From Rhizaria sp. SCN 62-66 (lineage: Eukaryota > Rhizaria, unplaced): a stretch of 64,000 nucleotides of DNA. The notes under the pieces were generated by a model. That model worked only from the letters and a program-made list of their open reading frames with translations. It was not told the DNA's origin and made no database searches. Below are positions 44,101 through 53,600 of the stretch, in pieces (the first letter of the stretch is position 1; each line of letters begins with the position of its first letter). The stretch is from NCBI GenBank assembly GCA_001724265.1, contig MEDY01000208.1:45354-109353 (forward strand), written 5' to 3'. Made by a program: the position numbers and the translations under genes.

Positions 44101-44773
44101 TCGCCGCCGCAGCAGCAATGGTCGAGCTCGCAACCTCGTCAGCAGCGCGCGTGGCGCTCTCCGCAGCGGCCGCGCGCGCTTCCGCGTCCGCGGCGCTCGC
44201 GATAGCAGCAGCGGCAGTGGCTTCTGCGTCGGCGACGCGAACCTCCGCAGCAACCGACGCTGCCTTGGCATCGGACACCGCGACCTCAGCGTCGGCCGCA
44301 ACAGCCTCGGCCTCCGCAGCGCGATCCTCGGCATGACTAGCGCGTGAGCTCGCCGCCTTAGCACGTGCGTCGCTGGTATTGGCACGGATCTCCGCAGCAG
44401 TTGCAGCTGCGTGTGCCGTGGCTGCGTCAGCTTCGGCTGCGACGGCGCGTGTCTCAGCCGCGTCGGCCCGAGCCTCTGCGTCACTCAACAGGGCCTCCGT
44501 GGACGACAGACGCGTGGAGAGCTCGCTCAGCGCACGCGACTGCAAAGTGACGGTCAGCTCAAACTGCTCCAGCTCGCGCTCACGCTCACGGTCGCGACTG
44601 TGAGTCTTGATGCTGCCCTGACCGTTAGTTGGTGCGTGCTCAGAGTCTGACTCGGCGTCAATGGAGATGTCCGCATCTGTGGCAGCGCCGGCGCTCGTGT
44701 TCATGGCAGTGGAGTCAGCGCTGTCATCAAGTATGTGCTTCGCAGTGATATTGGCGTGGGTGTTGCCAAGCAT
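35141..44773 (-). CDS. Giant alanine-rich coiled-coil protein (3,210 aa)
   Basis: Single exon, stop TAA (ends PNYY). The frame opens with a TTG at 44800, but the first ATG is at 44773, giving MLGNTHANITAKH. After a short acidic N-terminus (about 60 aa), almost the whole protein is one helical Ala/Glu/Arg/Asp array with a 7-residue periodicity (AEARADAAETRAVAAEADAA). It has few prolines outside short breaks: a Q-rich insert near residues 510-550, a linker with RSRSQSRAQ and IIPPTP near 620-660, and a Pro/Gly-containing break near 2,760. Ala at core positions suggests tightly packed 'Alacoil'-type helices (inference). No motor, membrane or GRIP domain is seen. It is probably a structural filament or scaffold protein. 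Next to it in tandem is a second Ala-rich coiled-coil gene. Long ORFs on the opposite strand are compositional shadows. Confidence 0.85.
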   Translation of the reverse strand: MLGNTHANITAKHILDDSADSTAMNTSAGAATDADISIDAESDSEHAPTNGQGSIKTHSRDRERERELEQFELTVTLQSRALSELSTRLSSTEALLSDAEARADAAETRAVAAEADAATAHAAATAAEIRANTSDARAKAASSRASHAEDRAAEAEAVAADAEVAVSDAKAASVAAEVRVADAEATAAAAIASAADAEARAAAAESATRAADEVASSTIAAAAANEIKAEAALARAAEFEAKANASAADAACVKSQVESLESDLRARDEVLKTSESKLAELHSRVVESEARAAAAEQRVATVLVDAERRVADADLSAASAHASAAEADRLVHEALARVTVAERRAEATAAEAETRLAAAERSAAAASAAEAAQRARADAAEAVARAAQDKMEATTAECGRMLEVANEHATRTRGNVVAANEARVKAEAAAAAATARADEAEDRAAEAEAMLARGKEENAAALQSTADAETAAAEASAAATAALQRAQAATAQCDAASTRLTLLEQENTEMRYAFNTQQQQFQQRMQLQQQQMQQILQQQFNHQQQHAAESAAKHRHDHDTNASISEDRTSAAVSRAESAEAWARALGAELEATKVREQQLKMAMMAAASAAEATGGFMLPARSRSQSRAQIAALARPDSTDSAGPSSAPVVVTIIPPTPQCSEPDGDDSMRSDTASVRRRVVMADTRVAEAEAAAAKSEAELAQVRAALLAAEAAANDCRCRDADVADCNALRTQVAALRSQLETTRPDSTSMRDDEVTEYETALKEAANALSTALTEAARARAEADTAQSDAEAARAETVSTRADAAAALAEAESLLAALAQAQAALDAATEQGERTTADANKAAARAEAAESAAKATLLRAETAEQSLTETDARLHAAEARCNELESQLHRAHDELHVTADAAEAAAASAAAAEAQVHDLETALSAAQTALREAAAGADAARAGEAAAATDRATAVREATAAVARVSGEHEAAVDTLSREFLQHAEALAANSAADLARCKTEGAAAVDAALADRDLAIAASARERARAETAERAAATATNRANNLRSGIVALRAAVVALRGEWEGARALVRADAAAAASLFRSHDTAVIAALGHLRAREEAAATAAAVRERGLAAEAAAAARSRAALETAVARLQDELAATERARAAAETGGQSRLASARAAAEERATAALTHVEVLQQQLASQAAEARRHAESAAAATERAAAAETALAQARGLWEVERTTAAVRAAETAATLDAAAAKEKVWESSRAAAAAAAGDAGVAVVALQAELAAAHETASRAAAESEALWQARLHRELARAASAAAAELAEKIAQMQAECARHCDEAQTALTQAQQQVTAKEAEMRTQAVAMVRDAVSIADAAHTAALSEMERECAARVQAAEAALTDAADQHDAEIASMTAAHDEALFAAKKAHDAALAAEKASGTEQLSTAIAAAEKRAHEQVSAERARSEALLATLHSELDAAVEEARAAILEEKQRHKEVLRAAEEAAKTAAAEAAAEIAQLNEQLDECTRNADEAVINSTKLNSDAESKATAALAEAQARVSELEAELALARSTATDVAAKCATELEAHAIEIEALRTAAANALVAHAKELAAEKEAAALAAADAVSQIAAEASRSAEVRASADAAATEAAAAHELILAETTAAAREANEAHVRALTAAREDADARLAHAEAAATEARAASEARAQRAAETAAAARAELELATSATVRAEDRVHELEAEAGALRTALSEARAQSAQRAAALESLLSDARASASESARAAADLLVADARTAAAEAESRARFAEGRAEALRLAVTRAKEDAARDSEARVSAAEAAGARKVDEAIAAERGRAKAALERVLRKAETETESRIATAVAAARVAGEEALDKARAAHAEAMTRARTETTAAVEEARRLAAAAKTAAAERAVAETRAREEAATAQTVAVAAERGEWARRAREAEAIAAKMQARVAEADVALAVAARTAVEEKALWEQSQAAARAVVEGSVREISAKLTALEEALRSERARRVAAEDAARAAGKDAASVRTKLGDAIAAAAANAERVDAALATMRPLRDELAAMRARAEDAESRAATARSDADIAERAADGGKSDASRARAECTRMTDLRDRAESQLAAANQRAASAERAAEAAEARRTREAAAAAEIARNEAHERVQVERALRAELTAAKAAAAAAETTATSMRAEATAARAEAERAVRSAAEVVAAQSQAGAAGVAELQRRVRDAEDRRVPGLEAELRRARREVSAVADARATAEGDAAAARAKLAAAGDADARAADAQTRALAAEAAARRADSDKNEAVRAASDARERLNAAQAAAAKASDESAAAQREVAAAKTIAETSVRDMQSLATANEELRARLSVTEDNVVAERARTAQANAATVAAEAKVRAVEADAERDAVAARADSAAALAAVRTEADAANARADAAEARAASAENRVAAADARTQTALERVAEADREVRVAQAAAVEAERKARHAEAAQRRAVADLDVSMSAAADDTAAAAANAEHELQTARDAAAAAKRQTANARRDIAATKSEAAAARARCDELTAANTELEATVRRMASLPVSGNAGTADADSVGLAAAVEAARGDAAAQRAAMARTRRCRDEAVAALSALQARVTELEDELAAAESARNAAQTAADAARAEARRCRGAVEAGERARLDLSALFERTETEVRAAAGEETAAQQARAIEAERSAAAASRAAESARAAVTALQARVRALAESVGGALTRAAASTGLQASLLGVDVPAVVAAIIAAPVPTDATDAATEAAGRGVSDAGSPHWANLTLSPVRPPRGGNAGLAFSPQSATAPIAQFSSSATLAAGSFAWGVTELATAITTTAVRAAESARATAAASAVAKARDVLSTTLDAAQVQQNAATAAAAETVATVRAALAKAETELTSVRLAAAAERVNAARELKQERENATRALAQERKQFAAALREASSVASATATAAATAAAAREDELRSELAAVRAEAAELRNAAATAMNESTRAVKAAEAAELRARVATEASRTVVAGEHARRASTAASVAAADDAVSRARAASAQEINEARLRAQNAEATAARLKTELSEVSQRAALLQGALEAAEGAKRVAERKADDAAAAESVTRAALADADRKADRARVAAVAEAQSPQRRAQPPRAQFQSESPAVTAHHLHTTNTVVLERGFTAATLAERHRSALERSVNAALQREAELLSAQLDKVERGFGSPQKPNYY

Positions 44774-45030
44774 AGAGCGCTGTAAAGCATTGAATGGCAA
44801 TGCCGTCGTAAAGAACGATTCCTAGACGCAGAACAAGTAGCAAGGAAAACGACGTAAAACGAGCAATTCAGTTAGAGTCAAGTTGTGTTGTGTGTCAAAA
44901 CGAGGGGGTGTTTATTCGGCTGGTGTGCCGGCACCCCCGCCGTAAGTTATTAAAAAGAAAACACATCACAAGAACGCTAAATATAGAACCGGTAGAAATA
45001 AACAATGTCGTGAAATTCACCACCAACGAA
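44774..45030. other. Short spacer between tandem coiled-coil genes
   Basis: 257 bp, AT-leaning. It must hold both the 3' UTR of the 1,077-aa coiled-coil gene and the promoter of the 3,210-aa one. Confidence 0.5.
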
Positions 45031-48000
45031 TCATTGATCGTGTTCAAACGCGCTGGGTCCCAGCTGTGCGAGCGCTGCAGACGCTTCCACCCGCGACAGA
45101 TCCGCCCTGCTCAACGCCGGTCCCAGCACTGCGCTCCCGACTCCCTGGTGATGCATCCCCTGCACAGCCCCGTTCATACCACGTACCTGGTGTTGCTGCT
45201 GCTGCTGTGGCTGCTGCGGGTGCTGCAGAGTGATGTTGGCGCTCCGTCCAGTCGCGCCCAACCCGCACGCGCCCCCGTTGGCCGCCGCCATCGACGCACC
45301 GTGTCCGACAGAGCCGCTGTTGTACAGCGCGCCCAGCGTCGCCTGACTGGCGGCCAGTGCCGCGTCGCGGCGGCGCGCCTCGCGCTGCTCCTCCTCGGCC
45401 AGCCGCTCCGCGAGCGCGCGCGCCTTCTTCTTCGCCTTGTTCGCCGCCGCCGTAGCCTCCGCAGCGGCGTTCTCAGCCGCGGCGGCGCGCGCTCCAGCGG
45501 CGGCGGCCTCAGCGCGCGCGATCGCGGTCTCGGCCGCAGCCGCCGCAGCGGCCTCAGCGCGTGCGCCGGCGATCTCCTGCTGGCGCGCGGCGTCGAGCGC
45601 GGCGACAGTGGCACGCAGCGACACAACCTCGGCCTTGAGCGCGCCCTGTGCGGCCTCAGCCTCGGCGCGCGTGGCCGCGGACTCGGCCCGCGCGGTGGCA
45701 AGCGTCTCGCGCTCGCGGCGCGTCGCCTCGTCGAGCCGCCCCTCTAGCTCGGCCACCTGCGCGCGGAGCGTGTCGCCTTCGCCACCGTGCTCGCGCCGCA
45801 GCGCGGCGAGCTCTTTGCCCGCGCGGGCGGCCTCGCGGGACGCCTCGCGCTCCGTCTCGCCCGCGCGCTCGCGCCACTCGGCGGCCTCAGCGCGCAGCAG
45901 CGCCGCCTCGCGGTCCGCCTGCTCGCGCCACGCGGTCTGAGCGCGCTGAAACGCCGCCTCGGCGCGCTCCGTCTCGGCGCGGGCAGCGTCGCGCTCTTCG
46001 CGCGCGGTGTCGCGCTCACTGCGCGCGCGCGCAGCCTCCGCACGCAACGCGCTGAGCGCCTCGTCTTGGCTCGCGCGCGCCACCGTAGCCGTGGCCTCAA
46101 GCGCGGCGCGCGCGGCCTGCTCGGCCTCGACCTGGGCGCCGAGCTCGGAGACGGCGCCGCGCAAGCCCTGCACCGTGCGCTGCAGCTTCGCGGCGGCCTC
46201 CTCGGCGGCAACGCGGCCCGCGCGCTCGCGGGCGCAGCGCTCGCGCTCGGCCTTGGCGTCGTCCTCGGCAAGCGCAACGCGGGAGTCGGCGCGCTTCGCA
46301 GCGGTCGCCGCCGCGCGCGCCGCCTCCTCGTTGGCCGCGCGCAACTCCTCGGCGTGCTCGGAACGCATGCGGGCCTCGCGCGCGCGCACAGCATCGGGAG
46401 CGAGCGAGTCGCGCTCTAGCTCGGCCGCTTTCTCCTGCACCTTGGCGCGCACGCGCACGTCCTCGGTGGCCTCAAGCGCGGCGACGCGCTCGTCGGCCTC
46501 GCGCCGCAGCTTCTCGGCCAGCGCTCGCAGCTCCACCTGGTGCTGTTGGCGCGCGCGCGCGAGCTCCTGCTCCTGCGCGAGCTCCGCCGCGGCGCCCGCG
46601 CTCTGCCGCGCCAGCGAGAGATCGCTCTCGCGCGCGCGGACCTCAAGCGCGAGCCGGCGCAACGCGCTGTCGCGGTCCGCCAGAGCGCGCTCAAGCTCGC
46701 CCTCACGCTCGGCCCAGGACTTAGCCTTACTCTCGAGCGCGGCGCGGCGCTCTTCCGCCGCGGCCCGGGCGGCGCGGGCCTCGGCGGCGTCCGCGGCGGC
46801 GCGGTCTCGGTCGGCGTGCGCGTCCTTGAGCTCGGTCACGCACTGTGCAAGCTTGCCCGCGAGCGTCGCGACGCGCTCCTTGGCTTCCTTGCGCTCGAGC
46901 TTGGCCGCGCGGCGTAAATCGTCGTAGCGCGCGGCCACGGCGGCAGCGGCATGTTGCGCCTCGGCCAGCGCGGCCGCGTGCTCGCGGTCGTCCGCGGCAA
47001 CGAGTCCCTCGACTTTGTCACCCAAAAGCAGGTACTTGCGCTGCAGCTCAGCGCGCGCAGCCTCGGAGGCCTCGAGCTGCGCGCTGGCCCGAGTGAGCGC
47101 CGCGGCCGTGTCTTCCTGCACCCGCGCCAGCTCTACCAGGCGGCGCGAGAACTCGCCCTGCTCGGCCTGCAGCGCGGACCGCGCCGTGAGCGCATCGGCC
47201 TGCGCGTCGCTAACGGCGCGCTCGGCAGCCGCGAGGGACGCCGTGAGCGAGTCGACGCGCGCGCGCAGGGCCGCCGCGGGGGCTGAGCTCAAGTCGAGGC
47301 TGGCCAGCGCGGCGGCGGCGTCGGCCTCGGCGCGCGCGCGGGCCTGCTGCGCGGCGGCGGCGGCGGCGTTGGCGGCGGCGGCCTCGGCGCGGGCTGCGGT
47401 GAGCTCGTTCGCGTCGACCAGCGCAGTGCTATGGGGATGCGCGGCAGACATGTTGAGCGCCGACATTCCACCCGCAGGGGCAGCGGTGGCGGAGACAAGC
47501 AGCGCGCGGTGGCGCGCGGCGTCGCTGTCAGCAATCGCCCGGGCGGCGCGGGAGCGTTCTTCGTCGACCGCGGCGACGGCTGACTCGGTAGCCGCGGCAA
47601 CGTCTGCGCGCGCGCGGTCCTCGGTGGCGCGCAGACGCTCGCGCAGAGACGCAGCTTCGCGCGCGGCACGGTCAGCGGCGGCACGGGCGTCGGCGAGCGC
47701 GGCGGCGGCGTCGTCGGCGACGGTATGCATGTGCGCGGTCTCCTGCAGAGATAGGTTCAGCCGTGCAGCAAGGTCGGCGGCCTCGGCGCGCGCGGCGGCG
47801 AGGTCGCGCGTGAGAGCGTCGTCCCGCAGCGCAAGCGCGGCGTCGCGGGCCTGAACCTGCACGGCGTAGTCATGGAGCTCGGTCTGCACGCGGTCGGCGC
47901 GCGCGGTGGCGTCGGCGAGCGACTGCAGGGAGTGGGCGACGAAAGACTCGCGCTCGAGGAAGAGAGCGCTGGTGAGGATCTCGTCGACGCGCTTCGTCAC

Positions 48001-48479
48001 AAACGGCAGTGTCGAAGGGTCGACGGCGAGTGAGGACAGAACGCCGTCGGTCAGAGTCCGCTCAATGGTCTCCTTGATCACCTGTGGTGACAAATACCGA
48101 TGCAAAAGACCGCAAAATGAAGGAAAACGGTTAGCATGAACGAGGGGTGACTGAGTGTGTGAGGGAAGAGAGAAGCAACACATGTCAAAACAGTGAGACG
48201 TACTGCAGATAAGTGGGAAAGGCGCTCTTCGTAGGCATCGTGAAGAGCCTTGTTGTGAACCTGACGCTCGCGCTCCATCGAGCGAATACGTTGGGCCATC
48301 TCGGGGCTCATCGACGGGCCCTGAACGAGAGAAGCCGAGATATCCGCCGCCGAACCAATGCCAGTGGCTAAAATAACAGTAAAACATAGAATTATGGAAC
48401 GTGAGCTTTAGCAAAAATAAATGGTGTTGATCGAAGGTAAGACTGTGATGTTGGGCGTACCTAATAGAGATGTCGACAT
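45031..48479 (-). CDS. Coiled-coil protein with conserved-looking N-terminal head (1,077 aa), 3 exons
   Basis: Exon 1 is 48461-48479 (MSTSLL plus 1 nt), intron 48368-48460 (GTACGC...TTTTAG). Exon 2 is 48204-48367, intron 48082-48203 (GTACGT...CACAG). Exon 3 is 45031-48081, stop TGA. Phases fit (19 + 164 nt = 61 codons). The first 130 residues are non-repetitive (SPEMAQRIRSMERERQ, then VIKETIERTLTDGVLSSLA and VTKRVDEILTSALFLERESF). Residues about 130-1,000 are a continuous Ala/Arg/Glu coiled coil. The tail is Q-rich with a Gly/Met stretch and ends SAFEHDQ. I do not recognise the head. Basal-body, flagellar or Golgi coiled-coil roles are all possible. The tandem position and composition suggest a shared structural context with the 3,210-aa neighbour, though sequence relatedness is not demonstrated. 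Confidence 0.75.
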
Positions 48480-49261
48480 CTCACTGATGGAGAGTACAAC
48501 TAGGGAAGTTGTGTTGAAAGTTGCTAGGGTCTGTTCTGAACTGCGAACTGATGCAATAAAGAGAAGTGGTGCAATTGTAAGAGATTTATTTGTGCAATGT
48601 CAAGGCAAACCATTTCACAGTCAAAATATGCCATGGATTCAAACGCCGAATCGTCTGCTCCTTCGCACGCCCAACCAACTTTTTGACCGTTGGAGGTTGA
48701 ATAAGCAGAAACGAAGAGGTTTATCAAACTAATCAAATGCATTCGGGGTATTTGTAGTTCGATTGAAATCATTGCAATCTTGTATCAATTATCTTGCATG
48801 TATGGGTTGTATAGCCTTCATATGTCTCTCGGTATGTCTAGCTATGGTGTTTTCTCACTGTCACGCACGGGTTGCGCGCCTTGCTCTAATTGGTATACAT
48901 TGTACTGCAAAATAAGAATGCGTATGCACACAGTGGCCGATCTCGCACATGTTTCACGCTCGACATCGCAACGATATCTCAGTGTATGACGTGAAGACAA
49001 AAGTGGAACAAAATGTTATTTTGTATGGTTTGAATAGTTGATCACAAATCGTGCAGCGCTTTGTTTGCTGTAGCACCGCAAAAACAACCGAATACACACA
49101 CATATAAACGGGCTACAATAAAATACGTATACATAGACTGCTAACTAAGAATGATGGTAAGAAAGTACAAGTGTTAAGGTTGTGAATCGTCGTTCAAGTC
49201 AAATCGACTGTCAAACAGAAAGTCAAACAGCAAGCCAACGACTGCCGCCCGTGAAAGCATC
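48480..49261. other. AT-rich spacer: upstream of coiled-coil gene, downstream of WNK gene
   Basis: 780 bp, AT-rich, no accepted gene. A plus-strand ORF of 103 codons (48421-48732) overlaps the coiled-coil gene's first exon and intron and has no motif. The 3' end of the WNK gene lies towards 49200. Confidence 0.5.
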
Positions 49262-50650
49262 TTACTGCGGCTGCTGTTGTTGCTGCTGATGTTGCTGTTG
49301 CTGGTGCTGCAGCCACAGCAGCTCTTGTTGCTGCTGTTGGTACTGCTGCTCCTGTTGATGATACTGTTGCTGCTCCTGCTGGTACTGCTGCTGTGCCATC
49401 GCCAGCGCGTAAGCCGCCGCGTCCGCCCCCATCGGCAGCACGCTCCCTCGCTGCTGCTGCTGCTGCGCTGGGGTGACTGTGGCGTTGACTGGCAGAGCGG
49501 GCGCCATCATCAGCACGCTCCCGCGGTGCCCGAGCCCCGGTCCCCCGGCAGCGGTGACGCTGCCCGCCGGAGGTGCCGCCGCCGCGGTGGTGGTGGTAAC
49601 GGCGACCGAGGCTTCCGAGAGAGTGTCGTAGTGAACCGCGGGCCCGCCCGTGCTGCCGTCGGCGGACATGTGAGGCTGGATGCTGTGGGGCAGGTTCAGG
49701 GGCACGGTCAACGAGGCGGGGCGGTACGGCTGCTGCTGCTGCTGTTGAGGCTGCTGCTGAGGCTGCGGCTGCTGTTGATACTGCTGCTGCTGTTGCTGCT
49801 GGTATTGGAGCTGTTGTTGCTGCTGGTACTGCTGTTGCTGCTGGAGCTGCTGCTGCTGTTGTTGTTGCTGCTGTTGTTGATACTGTTGTTGCTGCATGTA
49901 CTGCTGATACTGTTGCTCCTGCTGCGCATGTTGCGCCTGGGCCTGCGCCTGGGCCTGAGCCTGGGCCTGAGCCTGGGCCTGGGCCTGCGCCTGGGCCTGC
50001 TGCTGCATCAATTGCTGCTGCTGGAACTGTTGCTGCTGTTGTTGATGTTGTTGCTGCTGTTGCTGTTGCTGTTGTTGCTGTTGTTGCTGCGGGTTCATGT
50101 CGCCCCACTGCGATCCTGACCCCCAGGGCCGGCCGTTTGCACCCAATGCAGACACGCTTCTCGGCGGGTACAGAGACGCGTCCCATTCACCCTGGCCCTG
50201 GCCCTGGCCCTGTTGCTGAGGCTGCTGAGGCTGAGGCTGGGGTTGGACGACGCTCGGCGCCTGAATCAGAGACTGATGAGCCTGACTCTGAGACTGAGCT
50301 TGGGCCTGGGCCTGCGCTTGTGCCTGTTGTTGCTCCCATTGTTGCTGCTGCATCAGCTGCTGCTGCTGTTGCTGCTGTTGTTGCTGCTGTTGCTGGGCAG
50401 CCTTAGCACGGCGCACCTGCTCCAGCTTAGCTAACAGCAACTGCTCCTCGTCGTCCTGACCGGACACGCCCATCTGCTGTTGCTGCTGCTGTTGCTGCTG
50501 TTGCTGCTGTTGGGCGTGTGCGAGTGCAGACTGAGGGGGCACCGCGATGCTGGTGTTGTTGACCGCGTTGCTGGAGTCCGCCGCCCGGTAGGCAGCGACC
50601 TGAGCGGCGAGGTATGCGCCGGCGGCCGACGAGCTCTGCTGCATCTGATG

Positions 50651-50693
<43 letters not shown>

Positions 50694-53600
50694 TGCTGTT
50701 GATGTTGCTGCAGCTGCTGTTGTTGAGGAAGCGTGAGACCAGCGGTCGAGCCAAACGACGACTGCGGCGGCGGCGGCTGCTGCATCTGCTGCTGTTGGGA
50801 CGGTGCGACCGACACCGACCCCGCGACGGAGGGCGCGGCGGCGAGCGTCGACAGCTGCAGCTGCGAGCGCGTGTGGGTCAACCGCGGGCCTCCGTCCGCA
50901 CCGGCCGCGTTCTGAGCCTGAACCTGCGTTTGCGCCTGCGCCTGGGACTGAGACAGGGAAACCTGCGTTTGCTGCTGCTGGAGTTGTTGGAGCTGAAGCT
51001 GGAGCTGCTGCTGCTGCTGTTGCTGCTGCTGCAGCGCGAGCAGCGCTTGCTGCTGCTGTTGGATCTGCATCTGCAGCTGCATCTGGCGCTGCTGGGCCGC
51101 TGCGTCATACGGCGCTCCGCCGCCGGCGACGGAGCCAGCGACCGAGGCCGCGGCCGGCGACTCCACCGCGCCGGCCGCGGCAGTGACGGGGGCGGTCCCA
51201 GCCACGGACACGGGGGCGGGGACGGCGACGGCAGCGGTCGGCGCGGCGGCGATATGCTGATGTTGCGTATTCACGGAGACGGTGCCGCTGGTGACCGTGG
51301 GCGCGCCGGTGGGCGCCGGTGTGGGCACGGGCGTGGGGGCCGAGGAGCGCGCGGGACCAATGGGGGCGGTTTGACCCACGAGTACCGGGCCGGGGGCGGT
51401 CACAGGTACGGAACCGGTGACTGAGGCAACGGGAGCGGGCGATGACATGATGACGGGGGCGTAGAAGCTCCCCATCTGCTGCTGCTGTTGTTGTTGTTGT
51501 TGTTGTTGTTGTTGCTGAGAGATGGGCTGCGGCTGGGCGAGCGAGTAGCTATTGACCATCTGCGGCTGCTGCTGTTGCGCCTGCGGCTGCTGAGGCTGGG
51601 CCTGGGCCTGGGGTGGGGATCCGACGGACTGCAACTGAGGGAATGGATACACCGCATTCTGCTGCGGTTGCTGAGGTTGCGGCTGGGATTGAGGTGTCGT
51701 CGTCATCGGCATCATCATCTGAGGCTGCGGCTGCTGCTGTTGGGGCAGGTGCTGCTGCTGAGGCTGAGGCTGTTGCTGAGGGGATGTCATGGGAGACTGA
51801 GACGGCATCAGCATTTGCTGCTGATGCTGCTGCTGCTGGTACTGATGTTGCTGCAGTTGTTGTTGCTGCTGCAAGTAGTACTGTTGCTGCTGCTGCTGTT
51901 GCTGCGCCTGAGCCTGGGCCTGCGCCTGAGCCTGAGCCTGAGCCTGGGCCTGAGCCTGCTGTTGTTGCTGCAACTGCTGCTGTTGCTGTTGCATCTGAGC
52001 CTGCATCAACTGCGCCTGGAGCTGCGCTTGTGACATGGACATTGGCTGCTGCTGTTGCTGCTGCACAGTCTGTTGCTGCTGCAACGGCGCAGCATACAAC
52101 TGCTGCTGTTGCTGCGGTTGTTGTTGTTGCTGCTGCTGCTGAGGCTGCATCTGCTGCTGTTGGGCGTGATACTGCTGCTGCTGTTGCTGCAGCTGTTGCT
52201 GCTGCATCAACAACTGTTGCTGTTGCTGCTGCTGCTGCTGCTGCTGCTGTTGCTGCTGTAGCTGCGCAGTCGCGGGTGCGGCCGACAGCGAATTCACCGA
52301 CGCGGCCGTGTACGCAGGCATTGTCGGCGCCATAGTCGTCGTCACAACGACCCCGCCTTGTCCTTGGCCTTGCATCACCGGCGTCGACACTGCAGTGAAG
52401 CCGGCGGCAGAGGCAGGCGCAGCAGATGCCGCAGCAGCGGAGGCCGCGGGAGCACCAGCGGACGTGCTAATGCTCGCAGCTGGTGTCGCAGTCGTCGTCG
52501 CAGTCCCAGTCCCCGTCGCGGCGCCGGTGGAGGCAGTGGCGGGTGGGGGCGGCTGGTAGGGGCCAAGCGGCTTGCTCAACGCCGCCGTAAGCTCGGCCTC
52601 GATCAGGTCCGCAGACTCTGGCGCGAGCTTCAATGCGGTCGCCATTTCTTGCGCGATCCCGCGCGCCGTGTCCTGCGCCTGGTCAAAGACGAACCGGACT
52701 TGCTTCTTGCGCTTGGTGCCGACGTGGGAGAATTCGAGGCAGACTGCCGCCATCGAGTCGCCCGACGGGTGCTGGGTCGCGAGAGCCTTGACGCTCGCGA
52801 CCACGAGCGGCGCGGTACTCGCGGCGGCTCCAGTACTCGTGGCGGCTCCAGCTCCGGTGCTCGTGGTGCCTGAGGCAGCTGCGGTACTCGTGCCAGAACC
52901 CGTGGCGGTACTCGCGGCGGCCGGCGCAGCTGCAGCTGCTGCGCCACCACTCGGAGCTGCGGCTGCCGATGACGAGGGCGCGGGCGCGGGCGCGGGCATT
53001 TGCGCGACGGCGGCGTACGTGCCGAGCGGGCCCAGCGGCCGCAGCGGCGGCTGGGTCATGACGGACCACGCGCCGCTGCCGGCCACCGACGCAGGCGGCG
53101 CCGGCTCGGGGGCCACCACGGCCGCCGCCGCGGGCTCGGGGGCCACCACGGCCGCCGCCGAAATAGCTGGAGTCGCCGTCGTTGTCCCAGTAGCCGGTGT
53201 GGCGGCAGCTGCGGAGGCGGCGGCGGTGGCCCGCTTGCGGCTGGGGGCTGTGAGCGCGGTCAAATCCACGCTGGCCGTGGGGGCGTGATGCGCGCGCGGC
53301 CTCTGCATACCGCCGGCAGCATTGTTACCACCACCACCACCGCCACCAGACGCAGCGGCGGTGTTGGCGGCAGCGGCGGACGTCGCAGTGCCGCGGCGGG
53401 CAGCGGCGGCGGGTGCACGAGGGGACACAAGCCCATGAGTACCCGACCCGGCGGCGGCGGCGGCGGCGGCGGCGCTGGAGAAGGATGTGAAGCCGCCGTT
53501 GCGGGGCGTCTTGGAGCTGCACCGACGCGCCTTGGCGGCGGCGACGGCCCTGGCCTTGGCCTTGGCAGCCTTGCGAGCCGCCCTGGCCGCCACCGCGTCC

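Noticed and set aside
35195-44650. Many long ORFs on the plus strand opposite the giant coiled-coil gene (up to about 380 codons)
   Set aside because: They are antisense shadows: Ala (GCN) and Arg/Ser codons in a GC-rich array leave the other frames open. They have no starts with leaders and no recognisable domains.
48421-48732. 103-codon plus-strand ORF
   Set aside because: It overlaps the first exon and first intron of the coiled-coil gene on the other strand, has spacer-like composition, and shows no motif.
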